From assembly GCF_017302275.1 (NCBI RefSeq), contig NZ_JAFLDR010000041.1, positions 1-34,438 on the forward strand: a stretch of 34,438 nucleotides of DNA, read 5' to 3'. The notes beneath the pieces are model-generated. The model was given only the letters and a program-made list of their open reading frames with translations, had not been told where the DNA came from and did not search any database. The position numbers and the translations under genes are program-made. Every line of letters begins with the position of its first letter. Position 1 is the first letter of the stretch. The stretch is from Sulfuritalea sp. (GTDB lineage Bacteria; Pseudomonadota; Gammaproteobacteria; Burkholderiales; Rhodocyclaceae). Below are positions 18,039 through 28,186 of this stretch, piece after piece.

Positions 18039-18078
18039 CGCGGCGCGACGAACAAAACATCAGAAGAGGAAACACATC

Positions 18079-18501
18079 ATGGCAAAGGGCAACGGACTCA
18101 AGGTCATCGTCTCGATGATCGGACTCGACGGACACACCACCGGCGGCGAAGTCGTCTCCATGCTGTTGCGCGACGCCGGCTTCGAGGTGGTCTACCTGGG
18201 CGTGAACCAGACCCCGCAGACCATTGTCGACGCGGCGATCCAGGAAGACGTGGACGCGATCGGCATCAGTTCCCACGCCGCCAACTATTCGCTGATCGAG
18301 GAACTGATGGACCTGGTGCGCGCCAACGACCTCGACGACGTCATCGTCGTCTGCGGCGGCAACATCCCCAGGAAGCAGATCGAGCAACTCACCGCCAGGG
18401 GCGTGGCGAAAGTATTCACACCCGGCTCGGCGAGCAGCGACATCGTCGACTACCTGGCGAACAACACCCGCCGCTCGAACGCCGCCGCACTCCCCGCCTG
18501 A
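18079..18501 (+). CDS. B12-dependent acyl-CoA mutase, small (cobalamin-binding) subunit (140 aa)
   Basis: A stand-alone cobalamin-binding Rossmann domain. It has the DxHxxG signature as Asp17-Gly-His19-Thr-Thr-Gly22, where His19 should ligate cobalt in the base-off form. GGNIP (112-116 region) and VFTPGS near the end match the nucleotide-loop sites of the family. Where relatives read DGHDRGAK and LSGAH, this has DGHTTGGE and SSHAANY, so it diverges along with the large subunit. It follows the large subunit by 40 bp with an AGAGGA ribosome site, and a strong terminator follows. The two subunits surely form one enzyme. The split layout is like 2-hydroxyisobutyryl-CoA and isobutyryl-CoA mutases. 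Confidence 0.94.
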   Translation: MAKGNGLKVIVSMIGLDGHTTGGEVVSMLLRDAGFEVVYLGVNQTPQTIVDAAIQEDVDAIGISSHAANYSLIEELMDLVRANDLDDVIVVCGGNIPRKQIEQLTARGVAKVFTPGSASSDIVDYLANNTRRSNAAALPA

Positions 18502-18556
18502 CGCGGCGCGAGGCGCCGGACGGATCTCCTCCCGGACGCATTCCCGTCTGGAGTTG

Positions 18557-18584
18557 AGCGCGCCCCCGGGCGCGCTTTTTTTTT
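18557..18584 (+). terminator. Rho-independent terminator of the mutase operon
   Basis: AGCGCGCC (18557-18564), a four-base loop, GGCGCGCT (18569-18576), then a run of nine T ending at 18584. This is the clearest terminator in the window and ends the mutase operon, separating it from the phasin region. Confidence 0.92.
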
Positions 18585-18640
18585 GCGAACGAAGAAACCC
18601 GTCGAGGGGCTTCAAACCCTCCGGGCACGAACGGACAAGC

Positions 18641-18666
18641 GGAAAGTCGGCGCCGGCGATACGGCG
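18641..18666 (+). repeat. Dispersed intergenic repeat, short form
   Basis: Short copy AAAGTCGGCGCCGGCGATAC followed by GGCG, between the mutase operon terminator and the convergent phasin-like gene. Confidence 0.7.
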
Positions 18667-18686
18667 CCGATGGACCGCTCAGTCGA

Positions 18687-19178
18687 TCAGGCGGCCAGCT
18701 TGGCAGCGGGACGCGCCTGGCGCCTGGCCACGAACTTCGTCACCACCTTCTTCGCGACCGGCTTGCGCACCGGACGCTTGGCGGCGGGCCGGCGCACGCG
18801 GGTCAGCTCGACCACCTGTGCCGAAACGCGGTGCACGCCCTTGCCGAGCAGATCGACGCCAAATTGCGCGGGTGCGGCCAGCCCGACTTTGTCCAGCACC
18901 GGCATCACGCGCGCTTCCAGCACCTGCTCGACCGCCTCCCACGCCGCGACCGATTTGTCATTGGCGGCGGCCACCGTGGTCCGCAGCAGCTTCAGGTTCT
19001 GCCCGGCCAGGTTGCCGGCCGTCGCGCCCAGCACGCCCCATACCTTCTTGCCCTGGTCGCGGGCGACGTAGAGCACGTTCAGGTTGGCCGAAAGCACATT
19101 GACGGCGGCTTCCCGCATCGCGACCACGACCTGATTGGCGGCAAGATCCTTCGGGAGCAGCTTTTTGGTCTTCAGCAT
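18687..19178 (-). CDS. Phasin-like protein with basic Ala/Lys/Pro tail (163 aa)
   Basis: The first about 125 residues are predicted amphipathic helix, rich in Ala, Val, Leu and Asn (AAVNVLSANLNVLYVARDQGKK), as in phasins that coat polyhydroxyalkanoate granules. The last about 35 residues are rich in Arg, Lys, Ala and Pro (RRPAAKRPVRKPVAKK), like the DNA-binding histone-H1-like tail of PhaF. It could tie granules to the nucleoid. The family match is by general character, not by a firm motif. The ATG at 19178 (MLKTKKLLP) has AAGGA at a good distance and is preferred over the ATGs at 19196 and 19193. Hairpins upstream (19236-19256, 19297-19316) may be regulatory. Confidence 0.7.
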   Translation of the reverse strand: MLKTKKLLPKDLAANQVVVAMREAAVNVLSANLNVLYVARDQGKKVWGVLGATAGNLAGQNLKLLRTTVAAANDKSVAAWEAVEQVLEARVMPVLDKVGLAAPAQFGVDLLGKGVHRVSAQVVELTRVRRPAAKRPVRKPVAKKVVTKFVARRQARPAAKLAA

Positions 19179-19235
19179 GATTGTTCCTTTCATCATTCAC
19201 GGGCCGGCCAGTGGGCCTGCCATCCAGCGATCGGA

Positions 19236-19256
19236 CTCTAGCGGGCTTGCCTAGAG
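19236..19256. promoter_or_regulatory. Hairpin CTCTAG-N9-CTAGAG
   Basis: A 6-bp perfect inverted repeat in the divergent region between the phasin-like and dehydrogenase genes, about 58 bp upstream of the phasin-like start. A second small repeat, CACCC (19261-19265) and GGGTG (19275-19279), follows. It may be an operator; no regulator is known. Confidence 0.35.
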
Positions 19257-19296
19257 CGGACACCCTAAAACCCTGGGTGACGCCCTCTAGATTCGT

Positions 19297-19316
19297 GCCC
19301 GGCCCCGGGGCCGGGC
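19297..19316. repeat. Perfect 20-bp GC palindrome
   Basis: GCCCGGCCCCGGGGCCGGGC is its own reverse complement. It lies in the divergent region about 95 bp before the dehydrogenase start. Too GC-rich to act as a typical regulator site; it may be an exported hairpin or a chance repeat. Confidence 0.45.
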
Positions 19317-19410
19317 AATCATCGGCGCGGGTAAAATCCTTGGCAAGGCATGCCGGTCGCAGAGCCGGCACAACCCCTCCGGCAATACCCCAACCTACAG
19401 GAAACCAACC

Positions 19411-20262
19411 ATGGCGATCATTGCATTTCTCGGCACCGGCCTGCTCGGCGCGGCCTTCGCGGAAGCGGCGGCGCAGCGTGGCGACCGCGTCACGGTATGG
19501 AACCGCTCGGCGAGCAAGGCGCAGGCACTGGCGCAATTCGGCATCACGATCGCCGCGACCCCGGCGGAAGCGGTGCGCGGCGCATCGCGCGTGCATCTGG
19601 TGCTGAAGGACGATCCGGTGGTGGATGACATCATCGCCGCGGCGCGCGCGGGATTGTCCGCCGGCGCGGTGATCGTCGACCACAGCACGACCTTGCCGAC
19701 ACTGACCGCCGCACGCGCGGCAAAGCTGGCGGCAGCTGGCGTGAACTACCTGCATTGCCCCGTGTTCATGACGCCGCTGATGGCGCGCAACGCCAGGGGA
19801 TCGATGCTCGCCGCCGGGCCGGCCGCGCTGTTCGAGGCGGTCAAGGCGGACCTCGCGGCGATGACGGGACGCCTCGAATACCAGGGCGAACGCAGCGACC
19901 TCGCGGCGGCCAAAAAGCTCTTCGGCAACGCACTGATCCTAAGCCTGTCGGCGGCGATGGCGGACGTGTTGACGCTGGCCCAAGCCTGCGACGTGCCGGG
20001 ACAGGACGCGATCGGGATGATGGAACTGCTCGACCTCAACATGATGGTGGCGACGCGCGGTGCGAACATGGCGCGCGGGGATTTTCCGCCGAGCTTCGAA
20101 CTGGCGATGGCGCGCAAGGACGTCAGCCTGATGCTGGAGACGGCCGGCGCCCGCCCGCTGGCCCTGCTGCATGGCATCGCGGCACGGATGGACCAGTTGC
20201 TGACGGCCGGCCACGGCGCCGACGACGTCAGCGTCCTGGCGATCGACGCCGTGCAGCGCTGA
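19411..20262 (+). CDS. Beta-hydroxyacid dehydrogenase / imine-reductase-like NADP-binding protein (283 aa)
   Basis: An NAD(P)-dependent oxidoreductase of the 3-hydroxyisobutyrate dehydrogenase superfamily. The Rossmann loop GTGLLG is at 8-13. VWNRS (29-33), with Arg after the second strand, suggests NADPH. VDHSTTLP (89-96) and AAKKLFGN (166-173) are present, the latter giving the KxxxN pair Lys169/Asn173. Where classical members read PVSGGxxGA, this has PVFMTPLMARNA (117-128), so the usual Ser-Gly-Gly substrate loop is missing, as in imine-reductase-like relatives. The substrate cannot be named. An AGGA site precedes the ATG. It heads a tight plus-strand run through 21860. Confidence 0.85.
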   Translation: MAIIAFLGTGLLGAAFAEAAAQRGDRVTVWNRSASKAQALAQFGITIAATPAEAVRGASRVHLVLKDDPVVDDIIAAARAGLSAGAVIVDHSTTLPTLTAARAAKLAAAGVNYLHCPVFMTPLMARNARGSMLAAGPAALFEAVKADLAAMTGRLEYQGERSDLAAAKKLFGNALILSLSAAMADVLTLAQACDVPGQDAIGMMELLDLNMMVATRGANMARGDFPPSFELAMARKDVSLMLETAGARPLALLHGIAARMDQLLTAGHGADDVSVLAIDAVQR

Positions 20263-20276
20263 ACCCGGGAGCCGCC

Positions 20277-20585
20277 ATGGTCCTGCTCGAATTTTCCATG
20301 TCGCCCTTCGGCAAGGGCGAAAGCCTGAGTCCTTACGTGGCCCGTTCGCTGGACATCATCGACCAGAGCGGCCTGCCTTACCAGCTGACGCCGATGGGCA
20401 CCATCATCGAGGGCGAATGGGCCGAGGTGATGGCGGTGGTGGCAGCCTGCTTCGAGGCGATGAGCGCCGATTGCGAACGCATCAGCACGCAGATCAAGAT
20501 CGACTACCGCGCCGGCCCCGGCGGGCGGATCAAGGCCAAGGTGGCCGCCGTCGAGGACCGCCTCGGACGCAAGCTGAGCACCTGA
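20277..20585 (+). CDS. MTH1187-family thiamine-binding protein (102 aa)
   Basis: A small ferredoxin-like-fold protein. The opening LEFSMSPFGKGESLSPYVARS, the middle YQLTPMGTIIEG and the ending VAAVEDRLGRKL follow the MTH1187/YkoF-like pattern, members of which bind thiamine or related compounds. The start is the ATG at 20277 with GGGAG upstream. It lies 14 bp after the dehydrogenase gene and 22 bp before the HIT gene, so all are probably in one operon. Its role in the cell is unclear; these proteins are usually cytoplasmic and of unproven function. Confidence 0.85.
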   Translation: MVLLEFSMSPFGKGESLSPYVARSLDIIDQSGLPYQLTPMGTIIEGEWAEVMAVVAACFEAMSADCERISTQIKIDYRAGPGGRIKAKVAAVEDRLGRKLST

Positions 20586-20607
20586 ACCACGCCGCAATCC
20601 GCGCCCC

Positions 20608-21051
20608 ATGCCCGCCTTCATCGATCCCACGCCGCCCGGCCAGTGCCTGTTCTGCCGCCTCGTTGCCGGCGAAATTCCCGCCACCCGGGTGTATGAGGAC
20701 GAGCTGACGCTGGCCTTCATGGACCTCGGCCAGGTCAATCCCGGCCATGTGCTGGTGGCGGTCAAGCGCCACGCCGCCACCCTGCTCGACCTGACCACCG
20801 ACGAAGCCGCCGCCTCGATGCGCACCGCGCAGAAGATCGCGCGGGCGGCGAAGGATGCCTTCGACCCGCCCGGCATCACGCTGCTGCAGGCCAACGGCAA
20901 GGAGGGCGAGCAGACCGTGTTCCACTTCCACCTGCATGTCGTGCCGCGCCATGCCGGCGACGGCATCACGTTTTCCTGGCCGCGCAAGGACCCGCCGCGC
21001 GAAACCCTGGAGGCCTGCGCGGCGCTCCTGCGCGCGGCGCTCGCGGGCTGA
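20608..21051 (+). CDS. HIT-family nucleotide hydrolase/transferase (147 aa)
   Basis: The histidine-triad motif HFHLHVVPRH is at residues 106-115, the catalytic site of HIT proteins, which hydrolyse or transfer nucleotides bound to phosphate, amines or other groups. CLFCRLVAGEIP (13-24) holds the two Cys seen in zinc-binding HIT proteins. NPGHVLV (44-50) is also typical. Family members vary in substrate (adenosine phosphoramidates, dinucleoside polyphosphates), so no symbol is given. It is followed five bases later by the hydrolase gene. Confidence 0.93.
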   Translation: MPAFIDPTPPGQCLFCRLVAGEIPATRVYEDELTLAFMDLGQVNPGHVLVAVKRHAATLLDLTTDEAAASMRTAQKIARAAKDAFDPPGITLLQANGKEGEQTVFHFHLHVVPRHAGDGITFSWPRKDPPRETLEACAALLRAALAG

Positions 21052-21056
21052 GCGAC

Positions 21057-21860
21057 ATGTCCTTCATTCGCCTCGGCGACATCGATTTCTGCTACAACAC
21101 CGAGGGCAGCGGACCGCGCCTGCTGAAGATCTGGGGCACCGGCGGCGACCTGCGGCGGCTGCCGACGGAGTTCGACCGGCGCCTGGCCGACCGCTTTACC
21201 GTGCTGGCCTTCGACCAGCGCGGCATGGGCCGCAGCGGCAAGCCCGCACGCGACTACACCATGGCCGACTACGCCGACGATGCCGCCGGCCTGATGGATG
21301 CGCTGGGTTGGGACAGCGCTGCGGTACTGGGCTATTCCTTCGGCGGCATGGTGGCGCAGGAACTCGCGCTGCGACATACGCTGCGCGTGACGCGCCTGGT
21401 GCTGATGTCCACCAGCGCCGGCGGCGCCGGCGGCTCGTCCCACCCGATGCACGAACTGGCGGCGCTGGACGATGCCACGCGCGTGCGCCGCTTCCTCGAA
21501 CTGGCCGACACCCGGCGTACGCCGCAATGGCAGGCCGAACACCCGGCGCTGTGGCAGGGCATGGTCGATGACGGCCTGGCCGCGCTGCATCTGGCCGACG
21601 AAGACCCCGCCGCACGCGAGGGCGCCCGGCGCCAGATGGAAGCGCGGCGGCACCACGACACCTGGCAGCGGCTTCCCGCGCTGGCGCTGCCGGTCAGTGT
21701 GTTCGCCGGCCGCCACGACGCGATCGCCGCGCCCGAGGTGCAGCGCCGGATGGCACAGCGCATCGCCGGAGCGGCCCATCGCGAATTCGAGGGCGGCCAC
21801 CTGTTCTTCGTGCAGGACCCGGCCGCGACGCCGGCGATCGTCGAGGCGCTTGGTGGCTGA
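21057..21860 (+). CDS. Alpha/beta hydrolase (267 aa)
   Basis: An alpha/beta-hydrolase-fold enzyme. The nucleophile Ser94 is in GYSFGG (92-97); the acid is probably the Asp in AGRHD, and the base is the His in EGGHLFF near the C-terminus. The FDQRGMGRSGKP segment (52-63) is typical of ester or lactone hydrolases and of haloperoxidase-like members. No signal peptide, so cytoplasmic. The substrate cannot be told. It overlaps no neighbour, five bases after the HIT gene, and completes the run of four plus-strand genes. Confidence 0.9.
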   Translation: MSFIRLGDIDFCYNTEGSGPRLLKIWGTGGDLRRLPTEFDRRLADRFTVLAFDQRGMGRSGKPARDYTMADYADDAAGLMDALGWDSAAVLGYSFGGMVAQELALRHTLRVTRLVLMSTSAGGAGGSSHPMHELAALDDATRVRRFLELADTRRTPQWQAEHPALWQGMVDDGLAALHLADEDPAAREGARRQMEARRHHDTWQRLPALALPVSVFAGRHDAIAAPEVQRRMAQRIAGAAHREFEGGHLFFVQDPAATPAIVEALGG

Positions 21861-21867
21861 CGCAATT

Positions 21868-21920
21868 CAAGAGTCGGCGTCCCAAAGGGACTTCCTGCGG
21901 TCGCCGGCGGCACGGCAATG
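21868..21920 (+). repeat. Dispersed intergenic repeat, long form
   Basis: Long copy with GAGTCGGCGTCCCAAAGGGA, then CTTCCTGCGGTCGCCGGCGG and CACGG. It sits between the hydrolase stop and the small membrane protein gene, in the same direction as both. Confidence 0.75.
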
Positions 21921-21953
21921 CGGCCCCTCCCGACAACCGACCGGAGCATTCCC

Positions 21954-22178
21954 ATGAAACTCCTGGACCAGATTCCGCTTGTCGTGCTGATAGCCGCGAC
22001 CGTATTCATGCTCGGCGCGCCCTTCGTGCCCGAGCCGCACCTGGTGGAAAAGCTGCGCATGCTCGGCGAAGGCCGTCTGACGCGGCCGCTGGACATCTTC
22101 GACGTGTTCTGGCACCTGCTGCCGGCGCTGCTGCTCGCGCTCAAGCTGGTCCGCGCCAAAGGCAAGCCGCCGGCGTGA
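21954..22178 (+). CDS. Small two-helix membrane protein (74 aa)
   Basis: Two hydrophobic segments (about 8-24 and 52-66) flank a polar loop with PEPHLVEKLRML and RPLDIFD. This pattern is seen in small proteobacterial membrane proteins of unknown function, sometimes labelled as related to RND transport without proof. The ATG at 21954 with GGAG before it is preferred over the upstream start at 21918, which lies inside the repeat at 21868-21920. It ends four bases from the convergent glcF stop. Confidence 0.75.
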   Translation: MKLLDQIPLVVLIAATVFMLGAPFVPEPHLVEKLRMLGEGRLTRPLDIFDVFWHLLPALLLALKLVRAKGKPPA

Positions 22179-22182
22179 CGGC

Positions 22183-23445
22183 CTATGCCGCGCCGGGCTT
22201 CGCCTGAGCGGTCGCCGCCAGCGTTTCGTCGAGCAGTTCGATCCAGTGCCGCACCGGCAGCGGCGAGGCTTCGGCAAGGTGGGTCAGGCAGCCGATATTG
22301 GCGGTGACGATCATCTTGGGCCGCGTCGACAGCAGCGTGTCGAGCTTGGCGGCGCGCAGCGCTCCCGAAATTTCCGGCTGCAGGATGGCGTAGCTGCCGG
22401 CCGAACCGCAGCACATGAAGGGATAGGCGACCGGAGTCGGCGTGTAGCCGGCGTGCTTGAGCAGGCGTTCCACCACGCCCTTGAGCTTCTGCGCGTGCTG
22501 CAGGCTGCACGGCGACTGGTAGGCGACGCGCCGGTCGGGCGAGCGCGGCTGCGGCGGAATGGCCGGCAGGCGCCCGGCGGCGAGCTCATCGCTGATGATC
22601 TCGGCGATGTCTCTCGTCAGTTCCGAAAAGCGCCGCGCCTTGTCGCGGTACCCCGGATCGTCCGCCAGCAACGCGCCATAGTCGCGCACGTGGGCTCCGC
22701 AGCCGCTGGCTGTCATGACGATGGCTTCGGCGCCGGCCTCGATCTGCGGCCAGCAGGCGTCGATGTTGCGACGCATGAAGTCGCGCGCCTCGCCGGTTTC
22801 GGCCATGTGGTAGCTCAGCGCGCCGCAGCAGCCGGCCTTGGCCGCCACCAGCCGGATGCCGCAGCGATCGAGCACGCGCGCCGCGGCGGCGTTGATGTCC
22901 GGCGCGATGGCCGGCTGCACGCAGCCCTGCCAGACCAGCATGGTGCGCGCGTGGCCGGCGGCGGGCCAGGGCCCGGCCACGCGCTTTTGCGGCACCTTGG
23001 CGCGCACATCGGCAGGCAGCACGCCGCGCAGCGCCTGGCCGACGCGCAGCAGCGCCGTGAAGCGGGACCGGTAGGGCACCACGGCACGCAGCGCGCGGCG
23101 CAGCAGGCGCTCCTTGGTGCCGCGCTTCGCCACCGGCTCGATCTGCTCCCGCGTGATGTCCAGCAGGCGGCCGAAGCGCACGCCCTCGGGACACATCGCC
23201 TCGCACGAGCGGCAGGTCAGGCAGCGGTCGAGGTGCAGTTGCAGGTCGGCGCCGCTGGGTTCGCCCTCGAATAACTGGCGGATCAGGCTGATGCGCCCGC
23301 GCGGGCTGTCCCAGTCGTCGTTGAGGATGCGGAAAGTCGGGCAGTTGACGGTGCATTGGCCGCACTGGACGCAGGCGCCGAGGATGGCGGCGGCCTCCTC
23401 GCCGTGGGCGGTACCGCGATATTTTTCGGCAAGCGCGATGGGCAT
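22183..23445 (-). CDS. glcF: Glycolate oxidase iron-sulfur subunit GlcF (420 aa)
   Basis: The Fe-S electron-transfer subunit of glycolate oxidase, which oxidises glycolate to glyoxylate. Two 4Fe-4S motifs are seen: CVQCGQCTVNCP (25-36) and CLTCRSCEAMCP (75-86). Two CCG-type domains follow (AGCCGALSYH and MCCGSAGSY), as in GlcF and heterodisulfide reductase D-like proteins. The ATG at 23445 is chosen; an extension to 23481 is unlikely. The flavin subunits GlcD and GlcE are not in the window; they could be encoded elsewhere. The next upstream gene, methionine gamma-lyase, lies 108 bp away with a repeat between them. Confidence 0.9.
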   Translation of the reverse strand: MPIALAEKYRGTAHGEEAAAILGACVQCGQCTVNCPTFRILNDDWDSPRGRISLIRQLFEGEPSGADLQLHLDRCLTCRSCEAMCPEGVRFGRLLDITREQIEPVAKRGTKERLLRRALRAVVPYRSRFTALLRVGQALRGVLPADVRAKVPQKRVAGPWPAAGHARTMLVWQGCVQPAIAPDINAAAARVLDRCGIRLVAAKAGCCGALSYHMAETGEARDFMRRNIDACWPQIEAGAEAIVMTASGCGAHVRDYGALLADDPGYRDKARRFSELTRDIAEIISDELAAGRLPAIPPQPRSPDRRVAYQSPCSLQHAQKLKGVVERLLKHAGYTPTPVAYPFMCCGSAGSYAILQPEISGALRAAKLDTLLSTRPKMIVTANIGCLTHLAEASPLPVRHWIELLDETLAATAQAKPGAA

Positions 23446-23519
23446 TTCAGGACTCCGGTTCAATCTGCCCGCGACCGGCAAAATGGTTCGCGGGATTCAT
23501 CATTCGATGGGCGCGCCGC

Positions 23520-23547
23520 AAAGGTCGGCGCCCGCGGCACGGCGGTT
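23520..23547 (+). repeat. Dispersed intergenic repeat, diverged short form
   Basis: A more diverged copy, AAGGTCGGCGCCCGCGGCAC followed by GGCGG, between the methionine gamma-lyase and glcF genes. Confidence 0.55.
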
Positions 23548-23553
23548 CACGCG

Positions 23554-24750
23554 TCACGCGGCATCCAGCGCCTGCTTGACGTCGGCCAGCAGGTCTTCGA
23601 GATCCTCCAGGCCGGCCGAAATGCGCACCAGGCCTTCGCCGATCAGGTGCTCTTTGCGCTCTTCCGGCGTGTAGAAGGAATGCGTCATGCTCGCCGGATG
23701 CTGGGCCAGGCTCTCGGCGTCGCCGAGGCTGACGGCGCGGGTGATCAATTGCAGCGCATTCATGAAGCGCCGTCCGGTCTCGATGCCTTCCTTGAGCTCG
23801 AAGGCCAGCATGCCGCCGGGCAGTTTCATCTGGCGCCTGGCCAGTTCGCGCTGCGGAAAGGATTCCAGCCCCGGGTAATGGCAGACCTCGACCTTGGGAT
23901 GGCGCGCGAGGAACTCGGCGATGCCCTGTGCGTTCTCGCTGTGACGGTGCATGCGCAACGAAAGGGTCTTGATCCCGCGCAGGATGAGGAAGGCGTCCTG
24001 CGAGGAGAGTACAGCGCCGGTCATGTCCTTGAGGCCATGGAAGCGCACCTGCAGCAGCGGCTCTTTCGGCCCGACGATGGCGCCGGCGATCAGGTCGCCG
24101 TGGCCGCCGAGATACTTGGTCGCCGAGTGCAGCACGTAGTCGGCGCCGAGTTCGATCGGGCGCTGCAGGTAGGGCGTGCAATAAGTGTTGTCCACCACGG
24201 TCAGCGCGCCATGGCGGCGGGCGATGGCGGAAACCGCGGGGATGTCGATGAGGCGCATGTTGGGGTTGGCCGGCGACTCGAAGAACACGATCTTCGTCTG
24301 CGGGCCGATCGCCGCTTCGAGATTGCGCGGGTCGGTCAGGTCGAGGTGGGTGATCCTGACGCCGAACTTGGCCAGGCCGTGGTTGAGGAAGCCAAAGGTG
24401 CAGCCGTAGAGCGTCTTGTCGGCGATGATCTCGTCGCCGGGCGCGAGCAGCGTCCATAGCAAGGAGGTGGTGGCGCCCTGTCCCGAGCCGGTGACCACGG
24501 CGGCCTCGCCGCCTTCGAGGTCGGCGATGCGCTGTTCGAGCAGGTGCGTGGTCGGGTTGCCGACGCGGGAATAAACGTAGCCAGCCTGCTCGCCGGCGAA
24601 GCGAGCCGCGCCGTCCTCGACCGTGGGGAATGTGTAGGTCGAACTCAGATAGACCGGCGGATTCAGCGAGCCGTGGCCGGCATAGGGGTCGTAGGAATGG
24701 TGGATGGCGCGCGTCGAAAAGCCCTTGCGGAGCCCGCTGGATTTGGTCAT
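23554..24750 (-). CDS. megL: Methionine gamma-lyase (398 aa)
   Basis: A PLP enzyme splitting L-methionine into methanethiol, ammonia and 2-oxobutanoate. The sequence follows the Pseudomonas putida enzyme closely: FSTRAIHHSYDP near the start, YSRVGNPT (60-67), TLYGCTFGF with Cys117 (Cys116 in P. putida, typical for this activity over cystathionine enzymes), ESPANPNM, and HSATKYLGGHGD with PLP-binding Lys212. The length equals the P. putida enzyme. The ATG at 24750 is chosen over the longer frame to 24813. The related O-succinylhomoserine sulfhydrylase or cystathionine gamma-lyase are possible, but the active-site Cys argues for the lyase. 2-oxobutanoate would feed propionyl-CoA. Confidence 0.86.
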   Translation of the reverse strand: MTKSSGLRKGFSTRAIHHSYDPYAGHGSLNPPVYLSSTYTFPTVEDGAARFAGEQAGYVYSRVGNPTTHLLEQRIADLEGGEAAVVTGSGQGATTSLLWTLLAPGDEIIADKTLYGCTFGFLNHGLAKFGVRITHLDLTDPRNLEAAIGPQTKIVFFESPANPNMRLIDIPAVSAIARRHGALTVVDNTYCTPYLQRPIELGADYVLHSATKYLGGHGDLIAGAIVGPKEPLLQVRFHGLKDMTGAVLSSQDAFLILRGIKTLSLRMHRHSENAQGIAEFLARHPKVEVCHYPGLESFPQRELARRQMKLPGGMLAFELKEGIETGRRFMNALQLITRAVSLGDAESLAQHPASMTHSFYTPEERKEHLIGEGLVRISAGLEDLEDLLADVKQALDAA

Positions 24751-24817
24751 GGCCGGATTTCCCCTGTTGATGGTGGACCGCAGCGGCGGTGCCGCGCGGG
24801 TGGCGCCGTGCAACGCC

Positions 24818-26787
<1,970 letters not shown>

Positions 26788-26791
<4 letters not shown>

Positions 26792-28086
26792 GACGCCACC
26801 TCGCTTTCACCGCCCGGGCGAGCGCGCTCGAAGTAGTAGCAAAGGCGCTTGCGCGGCGACAGATAGTCGTACACGGCGCGGGGCAGCTGCAGCGGCTTCA
26901 GGCTGCGACGGATGCCGATTGTCGGCAAATGTTCGAGGTCCTCGACCATGGCTTCGGCGCGCGGCACGCGCGGCTCGAAGATGACAATGCGCGGCTTGAG
27001 CGGGCGCAGGGAATTCACCGAAACGACCAGCGCATAGCGGCCGTCGGTCAGTTCGACCGCCGAGCCGGGCGGATAGACGCCCATCATGCGGATGAAGAGG
27101 GTCAGCACCTCGCTGTCGTAGTGGGGCCTCATCAGTGCGTAGATCTGCGACAGCGCATTGTGCGGCGTGAGCGCCAGCGACGGGTTCTGCGGGTTGCACA
27201 GGTTGTCGTACTGGTTGACCAGGGCGCAGATGCGCGCCGGCCGTGCAATGGCGGCGCCCGCCAGGCGGCGCGGATAGCCGCTGCCGTCGGCCAGCTCATG
27301 GTGTTCGGCGATCGCGGCTAGCGCACGTGGCGCGAGCTGCATGGCCTGGCCGATGGCGACGCCATGGGCGACATGCTCCTGGTGCAATTTTCGTTCGGCG
27401 GGGTTGAAATCCGGATCGGACCAGCGCAGGCGTTCCGCCAGACGCATCTTGCCGATGTCGTGCAACAGCGCGCCGGTGCCAACCTCGGCCAGTTCAGCCG
27501 AATCCAGGCCGAGGGCCTTGCCCAGCAGCAGCGCGATGACTGTCACATTGACGGCGTGCAGGGAAGATTTCTCGCCAGCGTTTTCGGACAGCAGGCGAAT
27601 GTCCGATTCCCCGTGCTCCAGCATCTTCTCCACCATGCCGCCGACGATCTGTTCCGAGCGCAGGCGTGCCATCCCAGGCTGGACATCAACGTTGTCCACC
27701 ACCTGGCGGAACCCATGCGCCGCGACGGCAAACTGCCGCTCGCAGATGGCCAGGCTTTCCTGCTGGGCCGCCAGCAACTGGCGGCGCTGGCGCACCAGCT
27801 CGGCTTCGGCCACCACCGCGTCGACCACCGCCTGGCGCGCGACATGGTTGCCGTTGGGCGGCAACTGTGGTGCCCGCTTTTCACGTATCACGTCCGGGTC
27901 GCTCTGCTCGGGCGACCAGCGGATCTGCCCGATGCCGAAGCCGCGGATGGTCTCGATCTGGTCGCGCGACGAAATCCGGAAGCTGTTGAGTGCGAACGGA
28001 TGCTTCATCCAGTCAAGGTCCAGAAAGACGTACATGCCTACCCGCAGGTCGCTTACGTCGATGAATTTTGCTTCGCTGTTCTGCAT
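26788..28086 (-). CDS. HD-GYP phosphodiesterase with N-terminal DUF3391-like domain (432 aa)
   Basis: A cyclic-di-GMP phosphodiesterase. The N-terminal part (IDVSDLRVGMYVFLDLDWMKHPF) is typical of the DUF3391 domain that often precedes HD-GYP. The catalytic domain has LLHDIGK (HD at about 209-210), HHELADGSGYP (HH at 262-263, GYP at 270-272). The start may be the ATG at 28086 or a GTG at 28122, neither with a strong ribosome site; the ATG was chosen. Translation is coupled to the downstream kinase, so phosphorylation signalling and c-di-GMP turnover may be linked here. Confidence 0.88.
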
Positions 28087-28186
28087 TGCCTTGTCGAACC
28101 TGCGGAAAATGGAATGAAGCACCCAGTATGTATAACTATCGCACTAAAACCTGCAGGTCCGGTATCCGTAGTCGCCGCATTGAGGA

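Noticed and set aside
16407-18501. Calling the enzyme methylmalonyl-CoA mutase or 2-hydroxyisobutyryl-CoA mutase
   Set aside because: Arg207 of the first and Asp117 of the second are replaced (Gln176 and Ile84), and the Tyr89-equivalent is Thr, so neither name is supported.
19746-21800. 684-aa minus-strand open frame
   Set aside because: Spans four well-supported plus-strand genes; a shadow.
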